From the NCBI GenBank assembly GCA_003507655.1, contig DNUZ01000013.1:1-11953 (forward strand): a stretch of 11,953 nucleotides of DNA, written 5' to 3'. A program made the translations under genes and the position numbers. The notes beneath the pieces are model-generated. The model saw nothing but the letters and a program-made list of their open reading frames with translations. It was not told where the DNA came from and did no database searches. The stretch is from Lachnospiraceae bacterium. GTDB taxonomy: Bacteria > Bacillota > Clostridia > Lachnospirales > Lachnospiraceae. Of this stretch, positions 1 to 7,506 are shown one piece after another; the first letter of the stretch is position 1, and the number at the start of each line of letters is the position of its first letter.

Positions 1-50
1 TGCTAAATGAGAAAAATAGAATAGTCTCCACATGTAAACCCATTCACAAT

Positions 51-82
51 AATAAAGAGCAATCGAATTATCTCGATCACTC
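51..82 (-). terminator. Probable intrinsic terminator after the rlmI-like gene
   Basis: About 35 bases beyond the stop codon of the methyltransferase gene, the minus strand can form a 10-bp stem (arms 57-66 and 73-82, two G-T pairs) around a 6-base loop. It is followed by the T-rich stretch TTTATT. The wobble pairs and broken T-tract make it moderate rather than strong. Nothing else is visible in bases 1-117. Confidence 0.5.
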
Positions 83-117
83 TCTGCTCATTACTTCCAT
101 GATAATAATATCCGTCC

Positions 118-1317
118 CTACATCTCCTCCACAACCTGAAAAATATAAAACTTCAGATAATAACTCTCGTCCGCTGCCCAAAGGATCGGATGATCCGGTG
201 CCTGTGTACGGTATTCCACCTGACGCAGCCGCTTATGGGCACTCTTAGCCGCCTGACGGATCGTTTCCGTAAACAGCTCGTAGGTCATAAAGTGTGAGCA
301 GGAACAGGTGGCAAGATAGCCGCCGTCTTTTACGAGTTTTAAAGCACGCATATTGATCTCACGGTAACCTTTGACTGCATTTTTTACGGAATTTCTGGAT
401 TTTGTAAATGCAGGCGGGTCTAGGATGACCACATCGAACTGCTTGCCTTTTTTCTCAAAATCCGGAAGCAGATCAAATACATCTCCGCAGGCAAAATTTA
501 CGATTCCCTGCAGATCATTCATTCTCGCATTGAACATTGCCTGATGGATCGCAAGGTCAGAAGCATCAATTCCCAGCACTCTTCTTGCTCCGCCAAGTCC
601 TGCGTTTAACGCAAAAGAACCGGTATGTGTAAAACAGTCTAACACATCCGCATCCTGACAAAGCCGTCCGACTGCTGCACGGTTGTATTTCTGGTCTAAG
701 AAAAATCCGGTCTTTTGTCCCTCTTTGATGTCTACCACATAGAGCACACCATTTTCTACAATTTCCACATTGGTATTAAACGGTTCTCCGATAAATCCTT
801 TGATACGCTCCATGCCTTCCTGTGTGCGCACTTTCGCATCACTTCGCTCATAGACGCCACGGATGTGTACCCCATCTTCCTCTAAGCACTGTTTGATGCA
901 GCCCACAATGACAAGTTTCCAGCGGTCAATTCCCAATGCATTCGACTGCACCACCAGTACATCCGCAAACTTGTCTACCACCAGCCCCGGGAAGAAATCT
1001 GCCTCTGCAAAGATCAGACGACAGCTTGAGGTATCGACCACTTTTTTGCGGTACTCCCATGCACGTTTGACACGTTTCATCCAAAAAGCTTCATCAATCA
1101 CCGTATTCTCATCCCTGCTCAACATCCGCACACGGATCTTAGAATGGTCATTGATAAAACCGACTCCCATCGGATAGCCGTCAAAGTCATGCACCAGCAC
1201 GACATCTCCGTTTTCATAGCTTCCTAACACGGACTCGATCTCATTATCATAAATCCACATACCGCCTGCCTTTACGGTACGTCCCTCACCTTTTTTTAAC
1301 GTTACTATTACACTCAT
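118..1317 (-). CDS. rlmI: RlmI-like 23S rRNA (cytosine-C5) methyltransferase
   Basis: This 399-residue protein is a class I SAM-dependent RNA methyltransferase of the RlmI (YccW) type. In E. coli that enzyme makes m5C1962 in 23S rRNA. Residues about 1-75 look like the N-terminal PUA RNA-binding domain. The Rossmann methyltransferase domain covers about 180-395. Visible motifs are the SAM-binding segment DVLDCFTHTGSFALNAG (224-240), the DPPAF motif (300-304), GYREINMRAL (317-326) and SCS (339-341). C340 in SCS is the expected catalytic cysteine. Length fits the family. The start is supported by the site AAGGAG seven bases upstream. The ATG overlaps the stop of the transporter gene upstream as ATGA, so the two genes are probably translationally coupled in one transcript. 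The family call is firm. The exact target base is inferred from E. coli. Confidence 0.9.
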   Translation of the reverse strand: MSVIVTLKKGEGRTVKAGGMWIYDNEIESVLGSYENGDVVLVHDFDGYPMGVGFINDHSKIRVRMLSRDENTVIDEAFWMKRVKRAWEYRKKVVDTSSCRLIFAEADFFPGLVVDKFADVLVVQSNALGIDRWKLVIVGCIKQCLEEDGVHIRGVYERSDAKVRTQEGMERIKGFIGEPFNTNVEIVENGVLYVVDIKEGQKTGFFLDQKYNRAAVGRLCQDADVLDCFTHTGSFALNAGLGGARRVLGIDASDLAIHQAMFNARMNDLQGIVNFACGDVFDLLPDFEKKGKQFDVVILDPPAFTKSRNSVKNAVKGYREINMRALKLVKDGGYLATCSCSHFMTYELFTETIRQAAKSAHKRLRQVEYRTQAPDHPILWAADESYYLKFYIFQVVEEM

Positions 1318-2255
1318 ACGCTGTCTCCTTCTTTTTTATTTACCACATAGATTCCAATACTTACGAGCAGCAGTGCGATCAGACTTTTTACTCCTGCTGC
1401 CTGCGCGCCTTCCCCTAAGAGAAGTGCCGATAAAATAACTCCAAACACCGGATTCATAAAGCCAAAGACTGCCACCTTTGACACCGGATTATATTTTAAC
1501 AGGATTCCCCACAGGGAATAGGCAACCGCTGAAACGACTGCTAAATAGACGAGCATGCCGGTGGATGCCGCTGCAAATCCATGCACCTTTCCACCCATCA
1601 GCAGTCCGATGACACACATGATGATGCCTCCTGTTATGAACTGATAACCGCTTAACAGCACCGGATTTTCATCCTTAGAATATCTTTTCAAAAAAACAGA
1701 GGAAAATGCATATGCCACGGTAGACAGGAAAATAAATCCTTCACCGGTCAGCCGAAAGCCCATATCCACGCTGCCTCCTAAATTGACAATGACAACTCCG
1801 GCAAAACCGATCAGACAACCGACGATTTTTTTCCCGGTCAGCTTCTCCTGTTGAAATAAAAGGCTCGCTACGAGAACTGCCACAAAGACATTCACGCCTT
1901 CTATAATAGAAGCTTTCACACCGGTGGTATTTGCAAGTCCTACATAAAAGAAAAAATACTGCAGGACAGTCTGTAACATGGATAATTTGAATATTTTTCC
2001 AAAACTCTCTTTTTTCGGTATCAGAAACCCTCTATTTAAAACACTGCCAATGAGAACGGTCAGGATTCCCGCCAAAGTAAAACGATACCCTGCAAATAAA
2101 ATCTGTGCTGCGGTGTCAGCAGCATCAATTTCAAACATCTGATAACCGATTTTAATGCACGGAAACGCACTTCCCCACAATGCACAGCAGATTAATGCAC
2201 CAAGCCAGACCACAGCGGTCTTTTGCATCACTTGTGCTCTTTTTTCTTCTTTCAT
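1314..2255 (-). CDS. EamA (DMT superfamily) membrane transporter
   Basis: This 313-residue integral membrane protein has about ten predicted hydrophobic helices in two repeated halves, the usual EamA/RhaT layout of the drug/metabolite transporter superfamily. The N-terminal motif LWGSAFPCIKIGY near residues 27-39 and the second-half counterpart FLSTVAYAFSSVFLKRYS near 175-192 are typical. Such proteins export amino acids, purines or other metabolites. Nothing in the sequence fixes the substrate. The start is preceded by AGAGG eight bases upstream. The gene is first of a two-gene unit and overlaps the rRNA methyltransferase by 4 bp. The pairing with an rRNA methyltransferase gives no obvious clue to the substrate. 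Confidence 0.88.
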   Translation of the reverse strand: MKEEKRAQVMQKTAVVWLGALICCALWGSAFPCIKIGYQMFEIDAADTAAQILFAGYRFTLAGILTVLIGSVLNRGFLIPKKESFGKIFKLSMLQTVLQYFFFYVGLANTTGVKASIIEGVNVFVAVLVASLLFQQEKLTGKKIVGCLIGFAGVVIVNLGGSVDMGFRLTGEGFIFLSTVAYAFSSVFLKRYSKDENPVLLSGYQFITGGIIMCVIGLLMGGKVHGFAAASTGMLVYLAVVSAVAYSLWGILLKYNPVSKVAVFGFMNPVFGVILSALLLGEGAQAAGVKSLIALLLVSIGIYVVNKKEGDSV

Positions 2256-2300
2256 GCTCTAACCTCTTATATTTCTTTTTACGACTCTTATCAGTTCTTT

Positions 2301-2329
2301 ATCTTATACCATGATTGTGTATTTTTCAA
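2301..2329 (-). promoter_or_regulatory. Probable sigma-A promoter of the EamA-rlmI unit
   Basis: On the minus strand a -35 box TTGAAA (2324-2329) is followed by TAAGAT at 17 bp (2301-2306). An alternative is TATAAG at 15 bp with an extended -10 TG (2303-2308). It faces away from the but promoter, so the 182-bp gap serves both divergent genes. Confidence 0.5.
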
Positions 2330-2351
2330 CTAAAAGAACCTCTACATAGAG

Positions 2352-2380
2352 TTGACCTATTCTGTCCTGCGTGTTAAAAT
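2352..2380 (+). promoter_or_regulatory. Strong sigma-A promoter of the butyryl-CoA transferase gene
   Basis: TTGACC (2352-2357) and TAAAAT (2375-2380) are separated by exactly 17 bp, a near-consensus sigma-A promoter. The start of transcription is predicted near 2387. A short inverted repeat CTCTA-CA-TAGAG (2340-2351) abuts the -35 box. The ribosome binding site AGGAGG at 2423-2428 is strong. Together these fit the high expression expected of a central fermentation enzyme. Confidence 0.75.
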
Positions 2381-2386
2381 TAATGT

Positions 2387-2404
2387 ATGTTTAAATTTTA
2401 ACAA
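2387..2404 (+). promoter_or_regulatory. Candidate Rex-type operator on the but transcription start
   Basis: The 18-mer reads ATGTTTA-AATT-TTAACAA. Compared with the Firmicutes Rex consensus TTGTTAA-N4-TTAACAA, the right half matches 7 of 7 and the left half 5 of 7, with the correct spacer. It begins at the predicted +1, a repressing position. Rex senses NADH/NAD+ and controls fermentation genes in clostridia. A wider inverted repeat, GTTAAAATT (2373-2381) with AATTTTAAC (2394-2402), overlaps it and the -10 box. The assignment is inference, because AT-rich DNA yields such matches by chance. Confidence 0.4.
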
Positions 2405-2437
2405 TCTCATGTTTAGAAAAAGAGGAGGGTTCTTAAG

Positions 2438-3778
2438 ATGGATTTTCAAAAAGAGTATCAGCAGAAACTTGTATCTGCAGATGAAGCTGTAAAAATTATC
2501 AAATCCGGCGATTGGGTAGATTATGGTTGGTGTACCGGCACTCCGGATGCTTTGGATAAAGCACTCGCAAAACGTACCGACGAATTAAAGGACGTAAAAC
2601 TTCGTGGCGGTATTCTGTTAAAGCCTTTAGCTGTATTTGAACGTGAAGATGCAGGCGAGCATTTCTGCTGGAATTCATGGCATATGTCAGGAATCGAGCG
2701 TAAATATATCAGCCGTGGATTCGCTTATTATTCACCGATCCGTTATTCCGAGCTGCCACGTTACTACCGTGACTCCATTCAGCCGGATGACGTTGTTATG
2801 CTGATGGTAGCACCTATGGATAAGCACGGATACTTCAACTTCGGTCCAAATGCTTCCCATTTAACTGCAATGTGCGAGACTTCTAAAAAGATCATCGTAG
2901 AGGTAAATGAGAATATGCCTCGTTGTCTCGGCGGTTTTGAAAACGGAGTACATATCTCTGATGTTACTTACATTGTAGAAGGTGACAATCCTCCGATCGG
3001 TGAACTTGGTGGCGGCGGCCCTGCAACAGAAGTTGACAAAGCAGTGGCAAAATTAATCGTTGACGAGATTCCAAACGGTGCCTGCTTACAGCTTGGTATC
3101 GGTGGTATGCCAAACGCAGTAGGTTCTCTGATCGCAGAATCTGATTTAAAAGACCTTGGTGTTCATACTGAGATGTATGTAGACGCTTTTGTTGATATTG
3201 CAAAAGCCGGAAAAATCAATGGTTCTAAGAAAAATATCGACCGTTTCCGTCAGACATATGGTTTTGGTGCAGGAACAAAGAAGATGTACGATTACTTAGA
3301 CGAAAATCCGGAACTGATGAGTGCTCCTGTAAGCTATACAAATGACATCCGTTCTATCTCCGCACTGGACAACTTCATGTCTATCAACAATGCGGTGGAT
3401 ATCGACTTATTCGGACAGATCAGCTCTGAGTCCTCAGGTATCAAACATATCAGTGGTGCCGGCGGACAGTTAGACTTCGTACTTGGTGCTTACCTGTCAA
3501 ATGGCGGTAAGAGCTTTATCTGCTGCTCTTCTACCTTTACTACAAAGGATGGAAAAATGCAGTCCCGTATTAAACCTACCCTGACACAGGGATCTATCGT
3601 TACCGATACACGTTCTAATACACACTATGTTGTTACAGAGTATGGTATCGTAAACTTAAAAGGTCTGTCTGCATGGGAAAGAGCAGAAGCACTGATCTCC
3701 ATTGCACATCCTGATTTCAGAGATGAATTAATTGCAGAAGCTGAGAAGATGCACATCTGGAGACGCAGCAATAAATAA
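2438..3778 (+). CDS. but: Butyryl-CoA:acetate CoA-transferase
   Basis: This 446-residue cytoplasmic enzyme transfers CoA from butyryl-CoA to acetate, giving butyrate and acetyl-CoA. It is the last step of the main butyrate route in Roseburia, Agathobacter and Faecalibacterium. It belongs to the family I / 4-hydroxybutyrate-type CoA-transferases. The expected catalytic glutamate is E245 in GVHTEMYVD (241-249). Other family signatures are GIGGMPNA (220-227) and the substrate-pocket segment GAGGQLDF (340-347). Length matches the group. The start is fixed by AGGAGG nine bases upstream. The gene stands alone, with its own promoter and a strong terminator. The thl-crt-hbd-bcd-etf genes that make butyryl-CoA are not in the window. 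A related substrate (propionyl- or 4-hydroxybutyryl-CoA) cannot be excluded from sequence alone, but overall resemblance favours butyryl-CoA. Confidence 0.92.
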   Translation: MDFQKEYQQKLVSADEAVKIIKSGDWVDYGWCTGTPDALDKALAKRTDELKDVKLRGGILLKPLAVFEREDAGEHFCWNSWHMSGIERKYISRGFAYYSPIRYSELPRYYRDSIQPDDVVMLMVAPMDKHGYFNFGPNASHLTAMCETSKKIIVEVNENMPRCLGGFENGVHISDVTYIVEGDNPPIGELGGGGPATEVDKAVAKLIVDEIPNGACLQLGIGGMPNAVGSLIAESDLKDLGVHTEMYVDAFVDIAKAGKINGSKKNIDRFRQTYGFGAGTKKMYDYLDENPELMSAPVSYTNDIRSISALDNFMSINNAVDIDLFGQISSESSGIKHISGAGGQLDFVLGAYLSNGGKSFICCSSTFTTKDGKMQSRIKPTLTQGSIVTDTRSNTHYVVTEYGIVNLKGLSAWERAEALISIAHPDFRDELIAEAEKMHIWRRSNK

Positions 3779-3819
3779 AATTCTATCCTATAGGATTTTA
3801 TGATCGGATCTATAAACTA

Positions 3820-3870
3820 AAAAGACCACATACTTTCCATTTTGGAAAGTGTGTGGTCTTTTCTTATTTT
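3820..3870 (+). terminator. Strong intrinsic terminator after but
   Basis: A 20-bp stem with one G-T pair (arms 3820-3839 and 3843-3862) and a 3-base loop is followed by CTTATTTT. The left arm begins with a run of A, so it could also stop transcripts arriving from the minus strand. It isolates but from the converging genes. Confidence 0.9.
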
Positions 3871-3890
3871 GATCTCCACTATATTCTTAA

Positions 3891-4355
3891 CTATAGCTTC
3901 CTACCATAACGTAGCCTTGACATTGCTCTGGCTCCTCCAAAGAGTCCGATCTTTCCACCTTTGGCATAAGGTGCTAACAGGTCGATCACTTTAATTCCGG
4001 TCTCTAATACCTCCACTGCCGGACTCTGTTCTTCAAAGCTCGGCGCATCCCGGTGGATACACCAGTGGGTTTCCTGCTCTAATGTTTCCCCTTTGTCAAT
4101 GGTTTCGCCAAGAACATTAAACAATCTTCCTAAAGTCTTTTCACCAACCGGAACTTCAATCCCGCTTCCGGTTGCAATAACCTCCATATCCTTTTGCAAT
4201 CCCTCTCCGGATGCTAAAAGAATACATCTTACCACATGATTGCCGATATGCTGTGCCACCTCCATGACACAGCGTTTTCCATGATTATCTACTTCTAATG
4301 CGTCCCGTATAAAAGGCAGTTCGTTGTCTTCAAATTCCACATCATCAACAACATA
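3891..4355 (-). pseudogene. atpD: Remnant of an ATP synthase F1 beta-subunit gene (N-terminal third)
   Basis: Residues from about [20 protein letters not shown] onward match the beta-barrel and start of the nucleotide-binding domain of F-type ATP synthase beta. Recognisable parts are [43 protein letters not shown] and [18 protein letters not shown]. Homology stops inside the P-loop: where GGAGVGKT is expected the sequence reads [15 protein letters not shown] and then a stop. The Walker A lysine and the remaining two thirds (family length about 460) are missing. No good start exists: the frame opens after a TAA at about 4406-4408 inside the neighbouring terminator, and only a GTG at 4340 lies near the homology start. 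It sits between the terminators of two converging genes with no promoter or ribosome binding site. This is a non-functional fragment, probably a partial duplication. Confidence 0.85.
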
Positions 4356-4388
4356 GTCATCTTTCTTTGAAGTATCCGTGGTATCGAC

Positions 4389-4435
4389 AAAAAATACCCC
4401 CTTGTGTTAGACTTAAATTGTCCAACACAAGGGGG
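4389..4435 (-). terminator. Strong intrinsic terminator of the chemoreceptor gene
   Basis: A perfect 12-bp stem (arms 4397-4408 and 4424-4435) can be extended inside the loop by four more pairs (GGAC with GTCT, one wobble). On the minus strand it is followed by TATTTTTT. It lies 16 bases after the stop codon of the methyl-accepting protein gene. Confidence 0.9.
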
Positions 4436-4451
4436 AACTTCATGATTCTGA

Positions 4452-5993
4452 CTAATCTTTCATATACTTATCCAATTGATGGGAAAAGTCCAGTACTTTC
4501 TGCAACATCTCTTTTGCATCCTTGGAGTTACTCTTATTATTATCCGTTATTTCTGACGCTGCCACACTACTTGCCGTAATCTCTCCGCTTACTGTAGATA
4601 ACTGCATAATGCTTTCTACAATCATATTGTTAGATGTTTTCAATGCCTCTATTTTTTCATTGATATTGTTCATCTGCATTGTTAGCTGCTTCATGTTTTC
4701 ATCTATTACGATAAAACCATCGGATGCCTCTTCTATAAGTCCCGTCTGGCTTTCCGTTGCATCTAAAGATTTCCGTATAGCATCCGAAGCCTCATTGGAA
4801 AATTCATTCAATTCATCTACAATAGCCGTGATATTTTCTGTTGCATCTTTTGTCTGATCCGCTAACTGACGAATCTCATCTGCAACAACAGCAAATCCTT
4901 TTCCTGCTTCCCCAGCTCTGGCAGCCTCAATGGATGCATTTAGTGCCAAAAGATTTGTCTGACCGGAAATGCCTAAGATTAAATCTGTAATATTTCTAAC
5001 ATTTTTTGTCTTATCACTAAGCTTCTCCATAGCTGCAACAACTACTTCATTTGTTTTAGAAATGCTATTTGCCTGGATGTCAAGCTGCTTCATCACCTCT
5101 AAATTATGACTCACAGCTTTCATGGAATCTTCTGTCTTATCGACTGCCTCTTTTGTTGCTCCTGCTGCGCTCTCAATCGCATTCTGAATACTGTGTGTCA
5201 TTTCTGTCTGATTCTGAATACTCTCTGCTGTACTTTGTGTTCCTATCGTAATATCACTGACACTATCGCTTATGCTTTCAGCTGATGAATATAAATGATC
5301 TAACAGATGATTTGCCTCTCTCGTCTGACTCTGAACACCTTTGACAATTTCAAGTATATCCTCCATCATCAGCTTCTGTATCTGCTCTTCATCCTGTACT
5401 GCTCCCACACTATCCCGGCTAAATCTCCATAACACTTTTGTGCTCTGATAAATTGCGAGTAATGTTACAAGAACCAGGCCCGATACCATTCTTTCCTCAT
5501 TCATTGTGTTTGACGAATGAATAACTCCTGTTAATAGTAACATAAATCTTAATGCATCCACTACAGCAAGCAAGCAGCAGAACACCTTTGTACTTTTTGG
5601 CTGACTATACATCATCACAGTAACTAACAATGGCATTGGAATAAACATCATACAGTCATTCCCATTTTCAATGACCACGATCAGATACATAATCACAAAT
5701 TGGATCATTCCCAGCCGGAACATTACTCCACTTTCCCTATCTTTAAGATAAGTAACGATAATCGCAAAAATTCCTATGATATCAATGACCAGGCCGCTCA
5801 TTGCCAAAACCGAGTTACCAAAATCCTGAATACAGGCAACAAGATTCACAAGCATAGCAATTTCTGTTACCAAAAAGCCGATAAAAACAACTTTATTTGC
5901 TAACAGATTCTTTTGTTTCTCATCTTTATATTTTCTGCTATCACTTTGTTCTTTCAGTTCTTTGAACTTTGCTTCTCTGTCAGTAATTCTCAT
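4452..5993 (-). CDS. Methyl-accepting chemotaxis protein, six-helix type without HAMP
   Basis: This 513-residue chemoreceptor has a cytoplasmic N-terminus of about 32 residues. About six hydrophobic segments follow (near 33-54, 63-82, 92-108, 114-128, 136-157 and 167-183), then a long coiled-coil signalling domain (about 205-513). The signalling tip [20 protein letters not shown] (342-361) with [16 protein letters not shown] (365-380) is the highly conserved CheA/CheW-binding hairpin. There is no large extracellular ligand domain and no clear HAMP between the last helix and the coiled coil, so sensing must involve the membrane helices or another input. AGGAG lies 11 bases before the start, a slightly long spacing. 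A strong terminator follows. Family call is firm; the signal is unknown. A role in flagellar chemotaxis fits the sigma-28-like sites elsewhere in the window. Confidence 0.92.
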   Translation of the reverse strand: MRITDREAKFKELKEQSDSRKYKDEKQKNLLANKVVFIGFLVTEIAMLVNLVACIQDFGNSVLAMSGLVIDIIGIFAIIVTYLKDRESGVMFRLGMIQFVIMYLIVVIENGNDCMMFIPMPLLVTVMMYSQPKSTKVFCCLLAVVDALRFMLLLTGVIHSSNTMNEERMVSGLVLVTLLAIYQSTKVLWRFSRDSVGAVQDEEQIQKLMMEDILEIVKGVQSQTREANHLLDHLYSSAESISDSVSDITIGTQSTAESIQNQTEMTHSIQNAIESAAGATKEAVDKTEDSMKAVSHNLEVMKQLDIQANSISKTNEVVVAAMEKLSDKTKNVRNITDLILGISGQTNLLALNASIEAARAGEAGKGFAVVADEIRQLADQTKDATENITAIVDELNEFSNEASDAIRKSLDATESQTGLIEEASDGFIVIDENMKQLTMQMNNINEKIEALKTSNNMIVESIMQLSTVSGEITASSVAASEITDNNKSNSKDAKEMLQKVLDFSHQLDKYMKD

Positions 5994-6027
5994 TGCACCT
6001 TTATCTCCTGCTTATATGTGGCACCTT

Positions 6028-6057
6028 ACTATACTGAAAATCATAAAATAATCTAAA
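6028..6057 (-). promoter_or_regulatory. Possible sigma-A promoter of the chemoreceptor gene
   Basis: In the 105-bp gap between pta and the chemoreceptor gene, the minus strand carries TTTAGA (6052-6057) and TATAGT (6028-6033) with an 18-bp spacer. No sigma-28 motif is visible here. No convincing terminator for pta was found, so read-through from pta is also possible. Confidence 0.4.
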
Positions 6058-6098
6058 GCATTTCGTTTATAACCCCAAAGGGTAGAATATCTGTTGTT

Positions 6099-7082
6099 TT
6101 ATGCTAATGCTGCGGTTATAATCGCCATGGAATATACCTCTGCTGCGTTACATCCTCTGGATAAATCGTTTACCGGTGCATTTAAACCTAATAAGATCGG
6201 TCCATATGCTTCAAAGTTACCAAGACGCTGTGCAATCTTGTAACCAATATTTCCTGCATTGATGTCCGGGAAAATAAAGGTATTGGCATGACCTGCAACC
6301 GGATCATTCGGGCATTTTGTACGAGCCACTCTTGGAGATACGGCTGCATCGAACTGTAACTCTCCTGCAATCGGAAGCTCCGGATATGCTTTCTTGGTCA
6401 TCTCGGCTGCGTTACGCATCTTGTCTACGGTCTCGCCGGAACCGGAACCAAATGTAGAATAGCTTAAGAATGCAACTTCCGGCTCTAAACCAAAGATTCT
6501 TGCACAGTTTGCTGTCTCATGTGCGATCTCTACTAACTCTTCTTCATTTGGTGTAATGTTAATTGCACAGTCACCCATTGCTAACAGCTCGTTTTCACCG
6601 GTAGCTCTCGGACGTACTAAAATAAAGCAGGATGATACGATCTTGTTTTCCGGCTTTGTCTTGATCAACTGTAATGCCGGACGCACGGTATCTGCTGTTG
6701 AATAGGTTGCACCACCTAAGAGTGAATCTGCCACTCCCATTTTTACTAACATCGTTCCAAAATAGTTAGCATGTGACAGGGTCTGACGTGCCTGCTCTTT
6801 TGTAACACCTTTGCTTTTACGAAGCTCGCAGAATAAGTCTACCATCTCATCCATACGGTCAAATTTTTCAGGGTCAATGATCTCTGCTCCGCGGATATTA
6901 AATCCACTTTCCTCTGCCCCTTTATAAATCTCATCCTCATTTCCTATCAGGATCGGATGAAGAAAGTTACTTGCCAGTAAGCGGGAAGATGCCTCTAAGA
7001 TACGAGGATCGGTTCCCTCTGTAAAGACGATCGTCTTCGGATTTTTCTTCAAAACACTAATTAATTCACCAAAACCATACAT
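6099..7082 (-). CDS. pta: Phosphate acetyltransferase
   Basis: This cytoplasmic enzyme interconverts acetyl-CoA plus phosphate with acetyl phosphate plus CoA, the first half of the Pta-AckA acetate pathway. With the start chosen here it has 327 residues, the normal length of the short single-domain Pta class. Family signatures are GELQFDAA (240-247), FPDINAGNIGYKIAQR (271-286) and LNAPVNDLSRGCN (300-312). The frame stays open to 7121, but the ATG at 7082 has GAGGAG nine bases upstream and yields the usual N-terminus, whereas the upstream start has no such site. A good promoter lies about 50 bp upstream. ackA, often the next gene, is absent: the next gene on this strand is a chemoreceptor. Phosphate butyryltransferase is a related alternative, but the motifs fit Pta better. 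Confidence 0.92.
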   Translation of the reverse strand: MYGFGELISVLKKNPKTIVFTEGTDPRILEASSRLLASNFLHPILIGNEDEIYKGAEESGFNIRGAEIIDPEKFDRMDEMVDLFCELRKSKGVTKEQARQTLSHANYFGTMLVKMGVADSLLGGATYSTADTVRPALQLIKTKPENKIVSSCFILVRPRATGENELLAMGDCAINITPNEEELVEIAHETANCARIFGLEPEVAFLSYSTFGSGSGETVDKMRNAAEMTKKAYPELPIAGELQFDAAVSPRVARTKCPNDPVAGHANTFIFPDINAGNIGYKIAQRLGNFEAYGPILLGLNAPVNDLSRGCNAAEVYSMAIITAALA

Positions 7083-7133
7083 AAATTTTTTCTCCTCACT
7101 GTAATACTGTTTCCATTTCACAAACCCTCATTC

Positions 7134-7162
7134 ATTCTATACTCTTTTTTAGGGCTTTGCAA
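7134..7162 (-). promoter_or_regulatory. Probable sigma-A promoter of pta
   Basis: On the minus strand TTGCAA (7157-7162) and TAGAAT (7134-7139) lie 17 bp apart. They sit just after the terminator of the preceding gene and about 50 bp before the chosen pta start, so pta has its own promoter. Confidence 0.6.
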
Positions 7163-7180
7163 GCATTGCACTTCATCTAA

Positions 7181-7212
7181 TACAAACAGAGAGGGCAAAT
7201 CTGCCCTCCCTG
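7181..7212 (-). terminator. Intrinsic terminator after the small acidic protein gene
   Basis: An 11-bp G+C-rich stem with one G-T pair (arms 7187-7197 and 7202-7212) and a 4-base loop is followed on the minus strand by TTTGTA. It begins directly at the stop codon of the 81-residue gene and separates it from pta. Confidence 0.8.
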
Positions 7213-7458
7213 CTATTTGTGACTGTCTTTTCCATCCATTGCATCTACCCGAACGTTCGGTGGAAGATACTGGTAGACCTCCTGATAAGACTCCATCTCA
7301 TTCTCATTGGAAGGTGTCCGGTGCATCAGTCCCGTACAATCCATTCCGGTTGCTGAATTCGCAAGATAGTCATAATCTTCAGTCTGATAAGTCTTTAATA
7401 TTTCTTCTTCATCCTGTCTGTTTCCAACAGCACATTCTGTCTCTTTTCGTTTCGCCAT
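7213..7458 (-). CDS. Small acidic protein of unknown function (81 aa)
   Basis: No family is recognised. The protein is hydrophilic, with no signal peptide or membrane helix, so it is probably cytoplasmic. It is rich in Asp, Glu, Tyr and Asn, with a basic start (MAKRK). Two cysteines (C9, C41) are present. The C-terminal half holds YQEVYQYLPPNVRVDAMDG. The gene is convincing because of a strong site (GAAGGAAGG about 7-8 bases before the ATG) and a terminator exactly at its stop. It begins 48 bp after the DUF6033-type gene with no clear terminator between, so the two are probably co-transcribed from the sigma-28-like promoter upstream. That suggests, without proving, a link to motility or late-growth functions. 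Confidence 0.7.
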   Translation of the reverse strand: MAKRKETECAVGNRQDEEEILKTYQTEDYDYLANSATGMDCTGLMHRTPSNENEMESYQEVYQYLPPNVRVDAMDGKDSHK

Positions 7459-7506
7459 TCTGTAGCCTTCCTTCTTTTTCGGATAGCATATGGAAAAACT
7501 GTTTTT

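Noticed and set aside
863..1177. Plus-strand open frame of 104 codons
   Set aside because: Lies antisense inside the rlmI-like gene, has no ribosome binding site and no protein-like pattern.
3785..3796. Perfect 12-bp palindrome ATCCTATAGGAT just after the but stop codon
   Set aside because: There is no loop for a hairpin and the strong terminator lies 24 bp further on. It may bind a protein, but nothing supports that.
4241..4250. GCCGATATG on the plus strand, resembling a sigma-28 -10 box
   Set aside because: No TAAA at 14-16 bp upstream, it lies in the atpD remnant and no gene follows on that strand.
6060..6098. Possible hairpin TACCC / GGGGTTA after pta
   Set aside because: The stem is only four or five pairs with a tiny loop and no T-tract, too weak to call a terminator.
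7083..7121. Extended start of pta giving 13 extra residues
   Set aside because: No ribosome binding site precedes it, while the ATG at 7082 has GAGGAG at good spacing and gives the family's usual N-terminus.
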